DNA of 64,000 bases from Penicillus capitatus (Eukaryota > Chlorophyta): NCBI GenBank assembly GCA_965649825.1, contig OZ287697.1, positions 868,001-932,000 of the forward strand, read 5' to 3'. Made by a program: the position numbers and the translations under genes. The notes under the pieces were generated by a model, which worked only from the letters and a program-made list of their open reading frames with translations, did not search any database and was not told where the DNA came from. This document shows, piece after piece, positions 1 through 10,895 of this stretch (the stretch's first letter is position 1; each line of letters begins with the position of its first letter).

Positions 1-975
1 GCCTGTCACATCAACGCCATCTGTCTCTTCTTCTTCCGCCTCCTCTTCGATCTCTTTTTCGCGAGAGGGTGGAAAGGCAGAGTCTTCGGGGTCGACAGTA
101 CGGCCGAGCAAGTAATCAAGGGAGACGCCACGAATTTCTGCCACTTCTGGTAACGTCCGCATCATGTCAAGTGCTTTGACGGCCGCCTTTGCATTGTTCA
201 TGGCGTTTCCCGAATTCAGAATCTTCCCGAAGCCATTCTTGACACCAGCCACTTCCAACACCGCCCGGACCACGCCGCCGGCGATTACACCTAGAACACG
301 TTACATCACAAGCAGCACAGCCACGATACCACCCACACCTGTCCCATCAACCGCAGGCACTAACACCACTTTCGACGAGCAGAGTTTTGCCTCTTGTCGA
401 TGAGGAAAGGAGAACGTCTGTTTGTTGAGGTCAAACGTGATGAGTTGTTTCTTGGCACGCGCCACAGCTTTCTGACAGGCGTTTGGGATTTCCTTGGCCG
501 TGGCATTGCCGATGCCGACGGTACCCTGACCATCACCCACGACCATGACTGCCCGAAACCGAATCTTCCGTCCGCCCTTCGCCGTTGACGCCACTCGACG
601 CAATTCCACAACGCGCTGTTCAAAACCGTCTATTCTTCTTGGTTTCTGTTGCCCTTCATCGTCGTCATCCTCCTCATCGTCCACACTCATATGGATCATT
701 TCTCCGTCCTCTCCAAACAACGACGACACATATCCTTCCTCGACTGCCGCTTCTTCTTCCTCCAACTCCTCTTCCAGTTCGACTTCCTCTTCTGCCGCAG
801 CGCAGATTCGCCAGTGCGAGGCCTGGAGGCGCGGCGAGGCGTCGAGCAGAGAAGCGGATCCCGAGAAACGCGATGCAATGCGTCGTGGACAAGGTCGTGC
901 AGCGGCAACGTTGCTGATCAACCGCCTGGTTGGCGTTGTCGATGACGACGAAGGTCGACTGAGTGACGCCTTCAT
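1..975 (-). CDS. PRPS5: Plastid 30S ribosomal protein S5, nuclear-encoded (3' end outside window)
   Basis: Component of the plastid small ribosomal subunit; the S5 family helps decoding fidelity and mRNA unwinding. Exon 1 is 339-975 and exon 2 runs 290-1. The 48-nt intron 291-338 has GT-AG borders. The S5 N-terminal domain is seen from GFEQRVVELRRV to GDGQGTVGIGNA, followed by FPHRQEAKLCSSKVVLVP. The C-terminal domain starts GTGVIAGGVVRAVLE. The ending (MRTLPEVAEIRGVSLDYLL) resembles chloroplast S5 (MRQFRDVAEERGI) more than the mitochondrial form. The N-terminus from ATG 975 is rich in Ser, Arg and Ala, as in a transit peptide. An in-frame ATG at 1131 would run into the neighbouring gene, so 975 is preferred. 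Unusual features are an acidic Glu/Asp-rich stretch before the S5 domain and a second acidic tail after the normal C-terminus. The gene runs off the left edge without a stop. Confidence 0.88.
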
Positions 976-1020
976 GAGATGTGTCAAACGTAGCCCTAAT
1001 GAAAAACGTTCGCGCAACAG
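976..1020. promoter_or_regulatory. 45-bp bidirectional start-to-start interval (S5 / LYAR)
   Basis: Only 45 bp separate the two divergent start codons. Transcription start sites must therefore lie inside, or immediately beside, the opposite gene. No TATA box is visible in the interval. Confidence 0.6.
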
Positions 1021-2016
1021 ATGCCGTGGTTTTACTGCAATGACTGTGGGGACTCGATCAAAAAGGTGGTGAAGTGAAGCCTCGCTGCATTGCTGATACT
1101 CTTGTGGCTGTAGCCGAAGATTCTGGCCCATACCTATCGCTGTTCTGCCTCGAGCTTCACGTGCATCGACTGCAGCGCGACCTTCGACCAGTATACGGTT
1201 CAGGTGAACCAGCTGTTGGTATCTTTGGCTGGATCTGGTGTATGGCGTGCAGAGTCATACAAGATGTGTGACGGAGAAGGAGAAATACGTGGATGGTGCG
1301 ACAAAACCTGGCGGCTTTGCAGCGCAGGGATACGTGTCCACAACGGCGACGTCTGTTGGCGGCGGCGAAGACGTTGTGGGAACGGAGTACCTCTCAACCT
1401 GCCCTCCATGGATATGCAGGTCAGTGCATCCATCTCTCAGTCCGAGGCATCTGTCGTGGATGGCAGCCTCTGCAATGTGCGCTGCACGAGTCGGGAAACA
1501 TTGATGCACCATGCAAGCGGCACGAAGCATCGGAGAAAAGTCCGCGACAATGGATCCTGGTGGCATTCCCAATGTGCTGTGGCCTTTCTAGGTACGCTCA
1601 GCGACGAATGGAATCCATGATGTGAAAGAGGCCATTGCCATGACACCGCCAACCGATCCGGCAGAACAGAGGCCGTCGATGTCAGAAGTGATCTGCGGAT
1701 GACGGGTAGATGGACTAGAATGATAGAAGGTGTGTGACAGGAGGCCTCTGCTGTGGGTCAGGAACCAGAGAAAGCCAAGAAACAGAAAAAGCCTCGGAGA
1801 GAGGACAAGAGAAAGAAACGACAGATTCGATTAGGAATCGAGATTCTTGCGGAAAAGAAGGATGGAATGACACTGAAGCGTTTTGAGAAGAAACTCCGAA
1901 AGCGCTCTCCAAGTCATAGCGATCTGGCCGACCTGATCGACGCGGTAGGTGGCCTAAACGGACCCCATTCCATCTCGGCTGATGCGATCTGTGTTCTAGA
2001 TCAAGTGCATCCCTGA
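1021..2016 (+). CDS. LYAR: LYAR-type zinc-finger nucleolar protein
   Basis: Six exons give 248 residues: 1021-1065, 1114-1203, 1253-1419, 1467-1539, 1592-1687 and 1741-2016. All joins are GT-AG and keep frame; introns are 47-53 nt. The start MPWFYCNDCGDSIKK followed by SSFTCIDCSATFDQY matches the LYAR C2HC zinc finger. SHTRCVTEKEKY follows as in LYAR. A U1-type C2H2 finger then reads CSLCNVRC..H...TKHRRK. The tail is Lys/Arg-rich (KAKKQKKPRREDKRKKR) and ends LDQVHP. LYAR proteins are nucleolar and act in ribosome biogenesis in animals; the algal role is inferred. The start codon lies 45 bp from the divergent plastid S5 start, so the two share a promoter region. Confidence 0.85.
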
Positions 2017-2251
2017 CGTGGTGATCACTGAAAAGCGCATCGCTCTTAAATCGTGAGACCGAGTGCGCGTGCGTTCGTAGCATTACGATTCGCGTTTGGC
2101 TTTGCTGTCGAGACGTGGGTGGGGCCGTGTCGTCTTTTGTGGGAGGGACCGTATCTGTACCGTAGATTGATGCGATCGTATTTGTGACCAATCAGATCCA
2201 GTTGTTCCGCGAAGATCTATCATTCCGCTTTTGCGTCTCTCCTCCCTCGCC

Positions 2252-3268
2252 ATGTCGCTCGTCGAGAAATCCTCCCTCGTCGGTTCGCCCCTCGTGGCAG
2301 CTCCTCAGGTATCGGCCAGTTGCTATGCATTCGATCGCATCTTCGATGACGCGTGACGCGTGTCTTGCAGAATGGGGCCACCTGCTTCATGCGCAACACG
2401 AAGAGCTCTAGAGCGTCGAAACGCCCTTCGGGACGCAAGACCGTCCGGTGAGAGCACCACTGAAAACGACATCCAAATCGAGCGCCTTTCTGCAGAGAAC
2501 GCGCAGGATGGTGGGGCAAGAGCGATTCGGATAAACTGAGTCCCTGGTACGGTCCGGATCGCAACCTCTGGCTGGGGCCGCTCTCGCCTCCTCCGCCTCC
2601 TTACCTTACAGGAGAGTTCCCTGGCGATTACGGATGGGTAAAGCATCTCGTACACAGACAGATAATCGCTAAATGATGTCGATGCATCCATCTAGGATAC
2701 TGTGGGCCTCTCTGCCGATCCCGAAACATTCGCACGTTATCGCGAAATCGAACTGCAGCATTGCCGATGGGCCATGCTGGGTACCGTGGGATGCCTCACG
2801 CCTGAGGCACTGGCCCGCTACAGCGGCACAGAATTTGGCGAATCTGTCTGGTTCAAAGCCGGCAGTCAGATCTTCGCCGATGGTGGATTGGATTATCTCG
2901 GAAGTCCAAATCTGATCCATGCTCAGTCCATCTTGGCCATTCTTGGCTGCCAAGTGGTATTGATGGGAGCTGCTGAAGGATACCGAGTGAATGGCGGTCC
3001 TGCCGGTGAAGATCTGGACCGTAACTATCCAGGCGGTCCGTTCTTCGATCCGTTGGGATTGGCAGATGATCCAGACAACTTCGCCGAGTTGAAGATCAAA
3101 GAGATCAAGAACGGCAGATTGGCGATGTTCAGCATGTTTGGTTACTTTGTGCAAGCCATCGTGACCGGCAAAGGTCCCGTGGAGAACTGGGCAGATCACA
3201 TTGCGGATCCTGTCAACAAAAATGGCCTGACAGCTGTTTTCGCCACAAAATTTGATCCCTCCACCTGA
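2252..3268 (+). CDS. LHCB: Major LHCII chlorophyll a/b-binding protein
   Basis: Four exons: 2252-2308, 2371-2447, 2496-2637 and 2696-3268. Introns are 62, 48 and 58 nt, all GT-AG. The product is 282 residues, a thylakoid antenna protein of photosystem II. The N-terminus [19 protein letters not shown] plus an Arg/Ser/Lys-rich stretch is a plausible transit peptide. The mature part has the LHCII trimerisation motif WYGPDR, then [14 protein letters not shown]. Helix B carries [12 protein letters not shown], helix C follows [15 protein letters not shown], and helix A has the second chlorophyll-binding motif [18 protein letters not shown]. The tail is [12 protein letters not shown]. Oddities are a run of five prolines before YLTGE and three extra residues near the C-terminus ([13 protein letters not shown]). 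The stop lies 66 bp from the stop of the convergent RAP gene. Confidence 0.95.
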
Positions 3269-3334
3269 AGAGAAGATCTCATTTTGACAGATACGGTGCC
3301 AGACATTTTGAAAAACGCGTCCCTGGTGAGATCT

Positions 3335-5008
3335 TTACTCGATGAATGGCAACACGTTTTCGGTGAGATACTCAACCTGCTCCTGAAAATCCAAAGCCAT
3401 CCAAACATCTTCATATATGATCAGCAATGGCCAACCACATTCCTTCAGGATACGATGTCGCCATTTCTGTGGACCCTGAAGGCGATGCCTCTCATTGACA
3501 AAACAGCTGTCTTCGCTGACGACCTCAATGACAATGCGGATACCATTGGCATTGCGCACTCCATACAGCATCCATCCTGTCAGAGGGTCGACCATAGGAC
3601 AGTCCTCCGTGTAGCCCATGTACTCGAAATTGTACAGGACGTGGGAAACGATGGGATGGATGGATGACTGGCAATGGAAAGCACTCCATGCCTCGTAACA
3701 CTGAGTTCGGATATCGTCTGGCAAAAGGGCATCGGCCTTCTCCTTCTTCAAGATCGATTGATGCAGGAGACAGTGATAGATCTGCCTCAGACTATCGCCA
3801 TCAAGCCCATACGGGTCATCTCCACTGCCACGCTGCGTTTTCATTTCCACCATTCGCTGAACGGCCAGCTTCAGGAACGTCCCATCCAAGGCATCCAGGA
3901 TCGACAGGGACCATATCACTTGGCAGTAGTCCTTGAGGGTGAAACTCTCCTGATAGTCCAGGATAAATGCCTTGGTGACTTGCAGAAGGGTCTGAGGGGC
4001 ATAGCTGAAGACAGCAAAGGCATAGAGCGATCTCGAGATATCACACGGCTGAAATGTCGAGATGCGATTGGCAAAGTAGACTTCCATTCTATCCAGAAAC
4101 TCAAATCTTGGCCGGAAAGGAATTCGAGACAGAGCCCATAGCACATCTGCCACGTCCTCTGGCTTCAGCAATTGGATATTGGCCTCGATCTTCATCACGA
4201 TCGAATGCATCGTTGCCGGAGAAATGCGAACGCGCACGTTTCCGCATGCCCAGACGAAGTGGGCCAGTTCCAGAGGTGTAACGGATGACAGTTTCTGTCG
4301 TATGGTTCCAGCAAGACTCTCCATCAGTTCCTGAGCATCGGGGACGCCGAGTCGGCCCAGTGCCCAGCCCAACTGACAGAGTTCTGCAGGTTTGAAATTG
4401 CTTCTCCGGGCGCGGCACGTCGTTGTGAGAACAGGCACAAACTGAGCGGCGGCGTGGTATTGAAGATCTGCCAATCCGGTCATCACCACCGTCGTCTCGC
4501 GTGGCGTCAGATTACACAGGCGCCGCCGCACGAGCATGGCGAGATCTTCCACAAGCTTCTCGCCCGTTCCCCATTGCTCTATCTCCCAGGATTTGATCCT
4601 TGGGCCCAGTCGTCCAACCGCAGCGACGACTCCCGAAAAACGTCGAGTTCTGAGGTCGATGAATCGGATATGCTGCAGAACTTCGATGACAAATGCTGAA
4701 TGGCGCGTCAAGAGGTGTTCCATAAGTGTGTTCTCCTCAGCCAACCGTATCAGCATGAACAGCAGTGTGCTCCAATTCCAGCTGCTGAGCTGTTCCTTCT
4801 GGCAGATCTCTTTATACTCTGTCACGATCTGGTCCAGCATATCTGCAGGAGATGTGAAAAGGGCATCGCCGGGGAGGTTTCCCGGGGATATGGTTTCGGT
4901 TGCCTGTTCTGCCAGTTCGACCAGGATATGATTCACTTTCCTGCTGTATTCCGTGGCTCGTTGGCGAACGGATTGTGTCTCATTCGAGGCTCTGACGCAT
5001 ACCTGCAT
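3335..5008 (-). CDS. RAP-domain organellar RNA-processing protein
   Basis: A single long open exon of 557 residues from ATG 5008. It is an array of helical repeats in FASTK/OPR style, with recurring units such as ELCQLGWALGRLG, ELAHFVWACGN, DVADVLWALSRI and DISRSLYAFAVF. The C-terminus is a typical RAP domain (VIEVVSEDSCFVNERHRLQG.., HRILKECGWPLLIIYEDVW). Family members bind organelle transcripts and act in rRNA maturation or mRNA stability in plastids or mitochondria. No clear transit peptide is visible from this start. The sequence around the ATG (ATGCAG|GTATGC) also looks like a 5' splice site, so an upstream exon between 5009 and 5170 may supply the targeting peptide, but I could not find a join that keeps frame. 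Confidence 0.8.
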   Translation of the reverse strand: MQVCVRASNETQSVRQRATEYSRKVNHILVELAEQATETISPGNLPGDALFTSPADMLDQIVTEYKEICQKEQLSSWNWSTLLFMLIRLAEENTLMEHLLTRHSAFVIEVLQHIRFIDLRTRRFSGVVAAVGRLGPRIKSWEIEQWGTGEKLVEDLAMLVRRRLCNLTPRETTVVMTGLADLQYHAAAQFVPVLTTTCRARRSNFKPAELCQLGWALGRLGVPDAQELMESLAGTIRQKLSSVTPLELAHFVWACGNVRVRISPATMHSIVMKIEANIQLLKPEDVADVLWALSRIPFRPRFEFLDRMEVYFANRISTFQPCDISRSLYAFAVFSYAPQTLLQVTKAFILDYQESFTLKDYCQVIWSLSILDALDGTFLKLAVQRMVEMKTQRGSGDDPYGLDGDSLRQIYHCLLHQSILKKEKADALLPDDIRTQCYEAWSAFHCQSSIHPIVSHVLYNFEYMGYTEDCPMVDPLTGWMLYGVRNANGIRIVIEVVSEDSCFVNERHRLQGPQKWRHRILKECGWPLLIIYEDVWMALDFQEQVEYLTENVLPFIE

Positions 5009-5118
5009 CGGTTTGTAAAGGAGAGGTGACGGTTACGACAGTCTTGCCTGTGTCGTGTGACCCAACACACGAGGTAGGGCGCTGTGACGTATGGGTGTCG
5101 ATTTGAAGAACATCGTCC

Positions 5119-5427
5119 ATGATCTGTGACAATGACCCATCATCATCTCGCGCAGAAAACACAGACACTGTCCTGCGTCAAGGCTTTCTGCCTCCTCCGA
5201 ATGTTCATTTCGCCTCCATCTGTCAAGATCTTGCCTCACTGATCGCGTTATTGTGCAGATCTGTCGAAGATCCAGATAAGAGGCTGGATACTGAGCTCTG
5301 CCAAGGCATTCTGGACCAATGTTTGATGCTGTCCCTCGGGTCAGCCGGCAGAGAGACCATTTCGTTTAAGATCCTGAAAGTCATGCCAGACAACAAGGAG
5401 CTCATCTGCGAGATTCCTCGACAGTGA
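5119..5427 (+). CDS. Hypothetical 102-residue protein
   Basis: Open frame from ATG 5119 to TGA 5427. The product is helical and slightly acidic (CQDLASLIALLCRSVEDPDKR, then ISFKILKVMPDNKELICEI). I recognise no domain. It lies between the divergent RAP gene and the 3' end of CPSF160. It may be a real small gene, or its 5' part may overlap the 5' region of the RAP gene on the other strand. Low confidence. Confidence 0.35.
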   Translation: MICDNDPSSSRAENTDTVLRQGFLPPPNVHFASICQDLASLIALLCRSVEDPDKRLDTELCQGILDQCLMLSLGSAGRETISFKILKVMPDNKELICEIPRQ

Positions 5428-5633
5428 GCATCACGTCACATCAATCACACCATCGCGATTGCCAAGAGTGCGCGTGTGCTGCTCAGGGCATATACAGCTT
5501 TTCGCATGGCGACGTTCTCTCCTGTTTTTTATGAGAATGCAGCATACCACTTGTCTTTTCGCAGGGGTTCTTTCTTTCTGCTATCCCTCATGAACAGTCG
5601 TGATGTGGTTGATGCGCGACATCGACATGGTGT

Positions 5634-8600
5634 TTAAAAGAAAGAGGTCATCAAAGCAATCTGCTGCAAATCGTCCACAAGCTGATGGCGATAGGTGCCG
5701 CATCTCTGTGCCAATGATTCCTGTTCCACTCGATCGAGATGGAGAAATCGAAAGATGAGCTCCACATCCAAAATGACTCCAGTGTCTGGTGCCGTACGGC
5801 CTTGCTTAAAGAATCCACACATCGAAGCCCGTCCAGGCCGCGTGCTTCGCTGGCGGAAGGCAATGGGATTCAGTCCAGAAACGTGATGCACGTGCAGCGT
5901 CAGGAGCTTCTGCAGCATATGCAGTCTGGTATATAGAGCAAGATCCCAGACGGATGCAATGTAGCCAATGCTGCCTTCCATAGAGCCATACAGTGCAGCT
6001 TGGCGTCCTGTGCCATCCAACGAACACAAACGCATTCGTAGCATCTTGGTGATGGAATGACCCACATGAAAAGACCCTCTAAGAAACGGGACATGAGAGG
6101 GGAGAGGGGTGAAGTGGAAGGGGGTTACTCTGAAACGAGTTTTCTGCCGTTCCAGCTGTCGGGATGATCACGTCGGTAACCATGCACGTGGAGATTCCGC
6201 CCACCATCTGCCGAAATGAATCGCAACGTGGAACCGTTGACCAGGAATTCTGTGGAATAGACATCGGCTTGGTCGAAATCTTTGCCCAGCAAGACCATCT
6301 CCTTTGCTTCGGCACTGGTGTCATGTCCACTCGTCGGAATCTAAAAAACCGCTTTCTTCATCAGAGGCCGAAAACAGTGAGACATCGACATACTGTGTAC
6401 CATACAAAGTGAATGCCCTTCAGAAAATCGCCAAAGAGGACGAAACTCTTCATGACATTTGCCGAGGTGATGAAGATCGGTGCATCAAAGAATGCCAATC
6501 GCGTCATATCGCGCCCCGTCCAGGCACAGAGCTCCAATCGATTGCCGATGCCCATCAGCAAACTCCCATCCAATACAGCAACGATACCCACAGGGGCTCT
6601 GCATTCTTGAGACCACACCACTTTGCCCTCCCATTCGTCATTGGCAGACTTGGCAATATCGAGCAAGAGGATGCGACCTGTGCTCGGATAGTCTTCCCCT
6701 ATGCATAAAAGTGTGACCACATTGAGTGAGATGACGGACAAAACCTAAGACAGTGGCCGTGCCGACTGCGATGAAGGATTGCGTGATCTCCTCTGCCTGA
6801 TTCTTCAGTCGGACAGCTCTTAGGGCCATTCCGACCTCATTGGACTGAAAAGGGAGATGCCAAACCGTCGACCATTTCCCGGGCACGATGATCCGTACCT
6901 GAATGGCAGGCAGAAGGTTTGGGGTCGATTGGAGAAAACAGACAAGTCACTTCATGTCCTTCCTCTGTGCCTTTCTCTCTGGCGGCTTGTTCGTTCACAG
7001 CATAGGCTGCAGAGGCATGTGTATCACCCCCTTCCTCCTCTGGACGTCGCATTCGAAAAGGAATGGGCCGGGAACAGAGCAGCAAATACAGACGTCCGTC
7101 TGGATACCATGCAAGTTTGTTGGGAGTACAGCGGAGAGGGATTTTGCTGCAGGGCCACGGGCAATCCAGTCTCTCATTGTGCAGACTGCATATCTTGAGC
7201 TGATCGCTGGTCATGGATAGGATGAATCCTTTGGGGCAGTTGACATTGCTGAAGGGCGTCATGGCCGAGACAGATCCGTCCACGAGCAATCGATGCATAT
7301 GGAGGCCCTTTGGACTGAAGATGAAGAACACCGGCGCCATACCACAGAGAAAGATCCCTTGACAGGAATGCCGTTCGCCAAGATCACTGAAACGGACCAT
7401 CCGACTGCGACCGGAAGGAAGGGGCTTCTCGTGCTGACGAATCTGACTCCATGCTGCATCGCCGGCACATTCCACTTCGAGTTTCCGAAAAGACATCGCT
7501 CCAGATTCTGGCCGGAAGGCGCTGTAGATCATCAGCGTCCCATCATCCAGCAAAGCAAACAGAACCGGTCTCGAAATCAAGCTGTCCCTTTTGCTGGAGT
7601 CGGATGAAAAGAAGTCCATGTGGATTTCCACGGCCTTCGGAAAAGGATTCAGATTTGTGACGTCTGGCAGATTAGGACCGAGAATCTTCCATCCGATAGG
7701 GAAAGCGGGAAAAGAAAAGATGCAGCTCATATGTGGCAGGGCATAGATTTCTAGGGTGCCGACCGTTCGGCAGACGACGCAGAAGATGGGTGTTTGATAG
7801 ATGGCACTGGGTCGATCTTCACTGAGCCAGAGGGCATTGTCAGCAAAGAAGCAACAAGCACTGATTTCGCCTTCTGGTGCTGCAAACAGGACAGGGATAG
7901 CAGATTCCAACGGAGAGAGCTTCCTGCTATCTTTGTCTCCTTCCAGAATCAACGCCCGGCCATCTGAGAGATGCAGAAGCAGGAGTGGATCGCAGATGGA
8001 TGCCGATTGAAAGACGAGAGCATTGGACGAGGGGTCCGCATCCATCTTGCCAGCGTCTAACATAGGCAGTGGATTCTCATCCATAAGAAAGTCTGTTGGA
8101 AGGCTGTCTTCCTGCAGAGAGCCAAAATCATAGAAGACATTGCTGGTCTGAGGCACAGAAGCGGGGTCGGGTGGCGGCGGCTTCGTTTCGGCCATTACAG
8201 TATCTTCAGTGGTCGATGTTGCCTCTGCCGCCTCCTCTGGCTGAAGTTCAGCTACGATAGATTCAAGCGTGATCTCTTGTTGCAGCTCTGTGCCTCGGAG
8301 CACTCGGATCGTTTCGGGACAGACTTGGATAAGTCTGGTATCTGCAAAGAGACTGCCGGCAAAGATGGTCCTTGCTCCGATATTGAAATCCGACCTGGAT
8401 GCGCCGCCAGATGGCAGGGAGAACATGATTGGCTTTCGGCTGGCTCACTTGTCGGAAACTTCTTCCAGTTCTTCGCCAGATTGCAGCACCATGGTTCCTG
8501 TGGCTGTCGAGATCACGTGATAGGCGTCTGTGGCATAGGGCGTAACCGCCAAGGACATGTGTTCTGTGTCATCGTGATACTTCAGGGCCCAGACGGCTTC

Positions 8601-10820
8601 GATGTCTGGAACAGGCACTTCGATAAGCACTTCAGCCACGATACCGTTTCTGAGAACGGCCAGAGATCCAGAACGGGCAGAACCGACACATGCCACGAGT
8701 TGAGGCGATAGACTATCGACCGACGCACCATACATTTGCTGGACAGGGTGGATGATCAAAGAAGTACTTACCTGGTATGTTGTGTTCCCGATTCGAGCTC
8801 CGGAGGTGCCCCTGAGACGATGTCACGGATCGGACCGATGCAGAGCAGCGAATCGATCACAGAGAAGGTAAACTGATGTTGCGACATGGACGATTGCTTT
8901 GGCTTTTCTCCACTGAAGAACAACTGTCAGCCGTCACATCTTAGTGCCACATTTGCCATTGTGTCAGTGGATAGGTACCATGTCATCATCGTGGAGTTCT
9001 TCAGAAGGCGTCGCATCCATCACGGCATGATCTTCCATGATCTCCTGCGTTTCGATGGGCGTGAATTTGACAAGGAGCGAATCGCCTTGCCATGAACCAA
9101 TGAAAAGCAGATCACCACCGATGACGCTCAGACACGAAGCGATGGGGGCGCCTCCAGACTTGGTGATCTGTGATACAGTCTGCGATGAAGCCTCTGTTAG
9201 TGGCAACAAGATTTACAGAGATGTCGTGGACGGTGTCTCTGTCGAGCTTTAACTGAACCACCAGCAGTTGTCCCGTTTTCAAAGCCAGAAGAAGAGTGAC
9301 GCTGTTTAACCAACACCACACAGCAGCATCCAGTTCTGCGTCCAGCATCTCGCCCTTTGTCGTAGTTGACGCGACAGTGGGCGCCGAATCCTGCACCAGG
9401 GTCCCATCAGAAGAGACAGCATATAACCATCGAGTGGAGTCCTACTGGATGCACAGAGGTTGCATACTTCTGCACCATCTGTGTAACTGAGGCCACTTCT
9501 CCCGTGTCAGAAATCTCTGGTTTCTTTGGGATCTCTACAGGAAATGCCTGTCCATTGACGCCCACGGACAACGTCTGGCTCTGAGACATCGACACGACTG
9601 TCACCTGCGATCAAGATCCTATCCGAATCACAAGCAGTACCTGATTGTAGAAGGTAATGAAGTTCAGGGAGAGGACTAGAGCGCCGCCATGAGGCACAGG
9701 GATAAGCCGATAGGCATCGCTCGGCAGATGCTTTACTGACCAGATCACTGGGTAGATCTTTTGCCTGAGATTCAGGGAGATAGCTGTCAGACATCTTGTA
9801 TCTTTCTTCTCCCTGCAGAGACAGAGTTCTTGCTTATCGACATCGAGTTGACATGACTGGCCTGTAGAGTGCCGCCCATGTGGCTATCGGTTCGTGCAGA
9901 ATGAGGAGAACAGGTTCATTGTATCCATGCAGAAAGACAGAATCCAGTACCTGTAATCACCGTCTGCGCCATCAGGGGCAGGAAGATATGATCGGTGGGT
10001 ATCTTATCTTGGATACCGAGTGTGTGGAGATGCAGGACGCAACTGCCACCGACCGAAGCTGCGCTGCATTCCGATGCTGTTTTGAGATCCTCCTGTGCCA
10101 TGTCGAGATGTTCGATGTCTCGAGCTGGGAGCAACGCCAAGAGATTGCGAAAGAACAGGACACATGCACAGCGTCCCAATGGATCCGTTTTCGCATCGGG
10201 ACCCAATGGAAACACAACAGAGCCCTCTGCAAGGAACCCTCTGTCCTCAGAGCGTTATCCATGCTTGGAAGTCATGCCTTTGTCGTGGAGATCGTCTTCA
10301 AAACAGTGCAGGGACGATGCAGCGATGCTGTTGTCAGATTCCTTCCATTCCAGCACAGCCGCCTTCGCCTCTCTACCCGTACATGCTCTGCTGATCGTCA
10401 TCGATGAAGAGCATCGGACCGGTAGGTCAGGAGTATCGCATCTTTCTGCTGTTCTTTGCTGTTGTTCTTCAAAACGGCCAGACTCTCCACAGCGCCATTC
10501 AGCCGATACCCGTCAATCCATTCCAGGATCGATCCCCTGACACGCACACCCGAACGATCATGAACGACCTGTCTCTGCTCTGTGAGACACACACATACCG
10601 CACTTCGTAGATTTCTAACAACGTGGATCGAATGACGATCAGATTCGGCAGAGAAGTGTGACCCGTTTCCGGAGGTCTCTTGGTAAAGTACGCGCAGACA
10701 CTGTGGGTCACACCTGTCGGTGCATGGATCTACAGAACCGTGTCCGAGGATCGTCTGGTCAAGGACAGCAGCGCCCAACCGTACTTGATGGTGCATCGCG
10801 GGTTGACGCTCGGCTGCCAT
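5634..10820 (-). CDS. CPSF160: Cleavage and polyadenylation specificity factor, 160-kDa subunit
   Basis: A multi-exon gene that scaffolds the mRNA 3'-end processing complex. The N-terminal exons are 10785-10820, 10599-10729 and 10420-10536, with introns 10730-10784, 10537-10598 and a 32-nt intron 10388-10419. The start [19 protein letters not shown] matches the CPSF160 N-terminus. Matches downstream include [52 protein letters not shown] (the NVQSRTIAAGN region of animal CPSF1), [38 protein letters not shown], and GSIGYIA. The last exon, read from 6065 to 5634, ends with [16 protein letters not shown] sequence as in the CPSF_A C-terminus. A large open exon covers roughly 6837-8426. ATG 10820 was chosen because exon 1 joins in phase; the second ATG at 10796 is also possible. 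Exact internal exon borders between 5.9 and 10.4 kb were not all resolved. Confidence 0.85.
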
Positions 10821-10895
10821 TTCCAGAATGCGTTCCGTTGGTCGAAAATGGAACACGCGACGTCACGTTTGAATCGTTTTCGTCATTTCGTTCGA
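10821..10895. promoter_or_regulatory. 75-bp bidirectional interval (CPSF160 / ValRS)
   Basis: The CPSF160 start (10820, minus) and the ValRS start (10896, plus) are 75 bp apart. An upstream in-frame ValRS ATG at 10848 would shorten this to 27 bp. No TATA box is visible. Confidence 0.55.

Noticed and set aside
10680-10847. N-terminal extension of the ValRS ORF upstream of the first ATG
   Set aside because: This part has no ATG start and overlaps CPSF160 exon 1, its first intron and part of exon 2 on the other strand, which align with the family.
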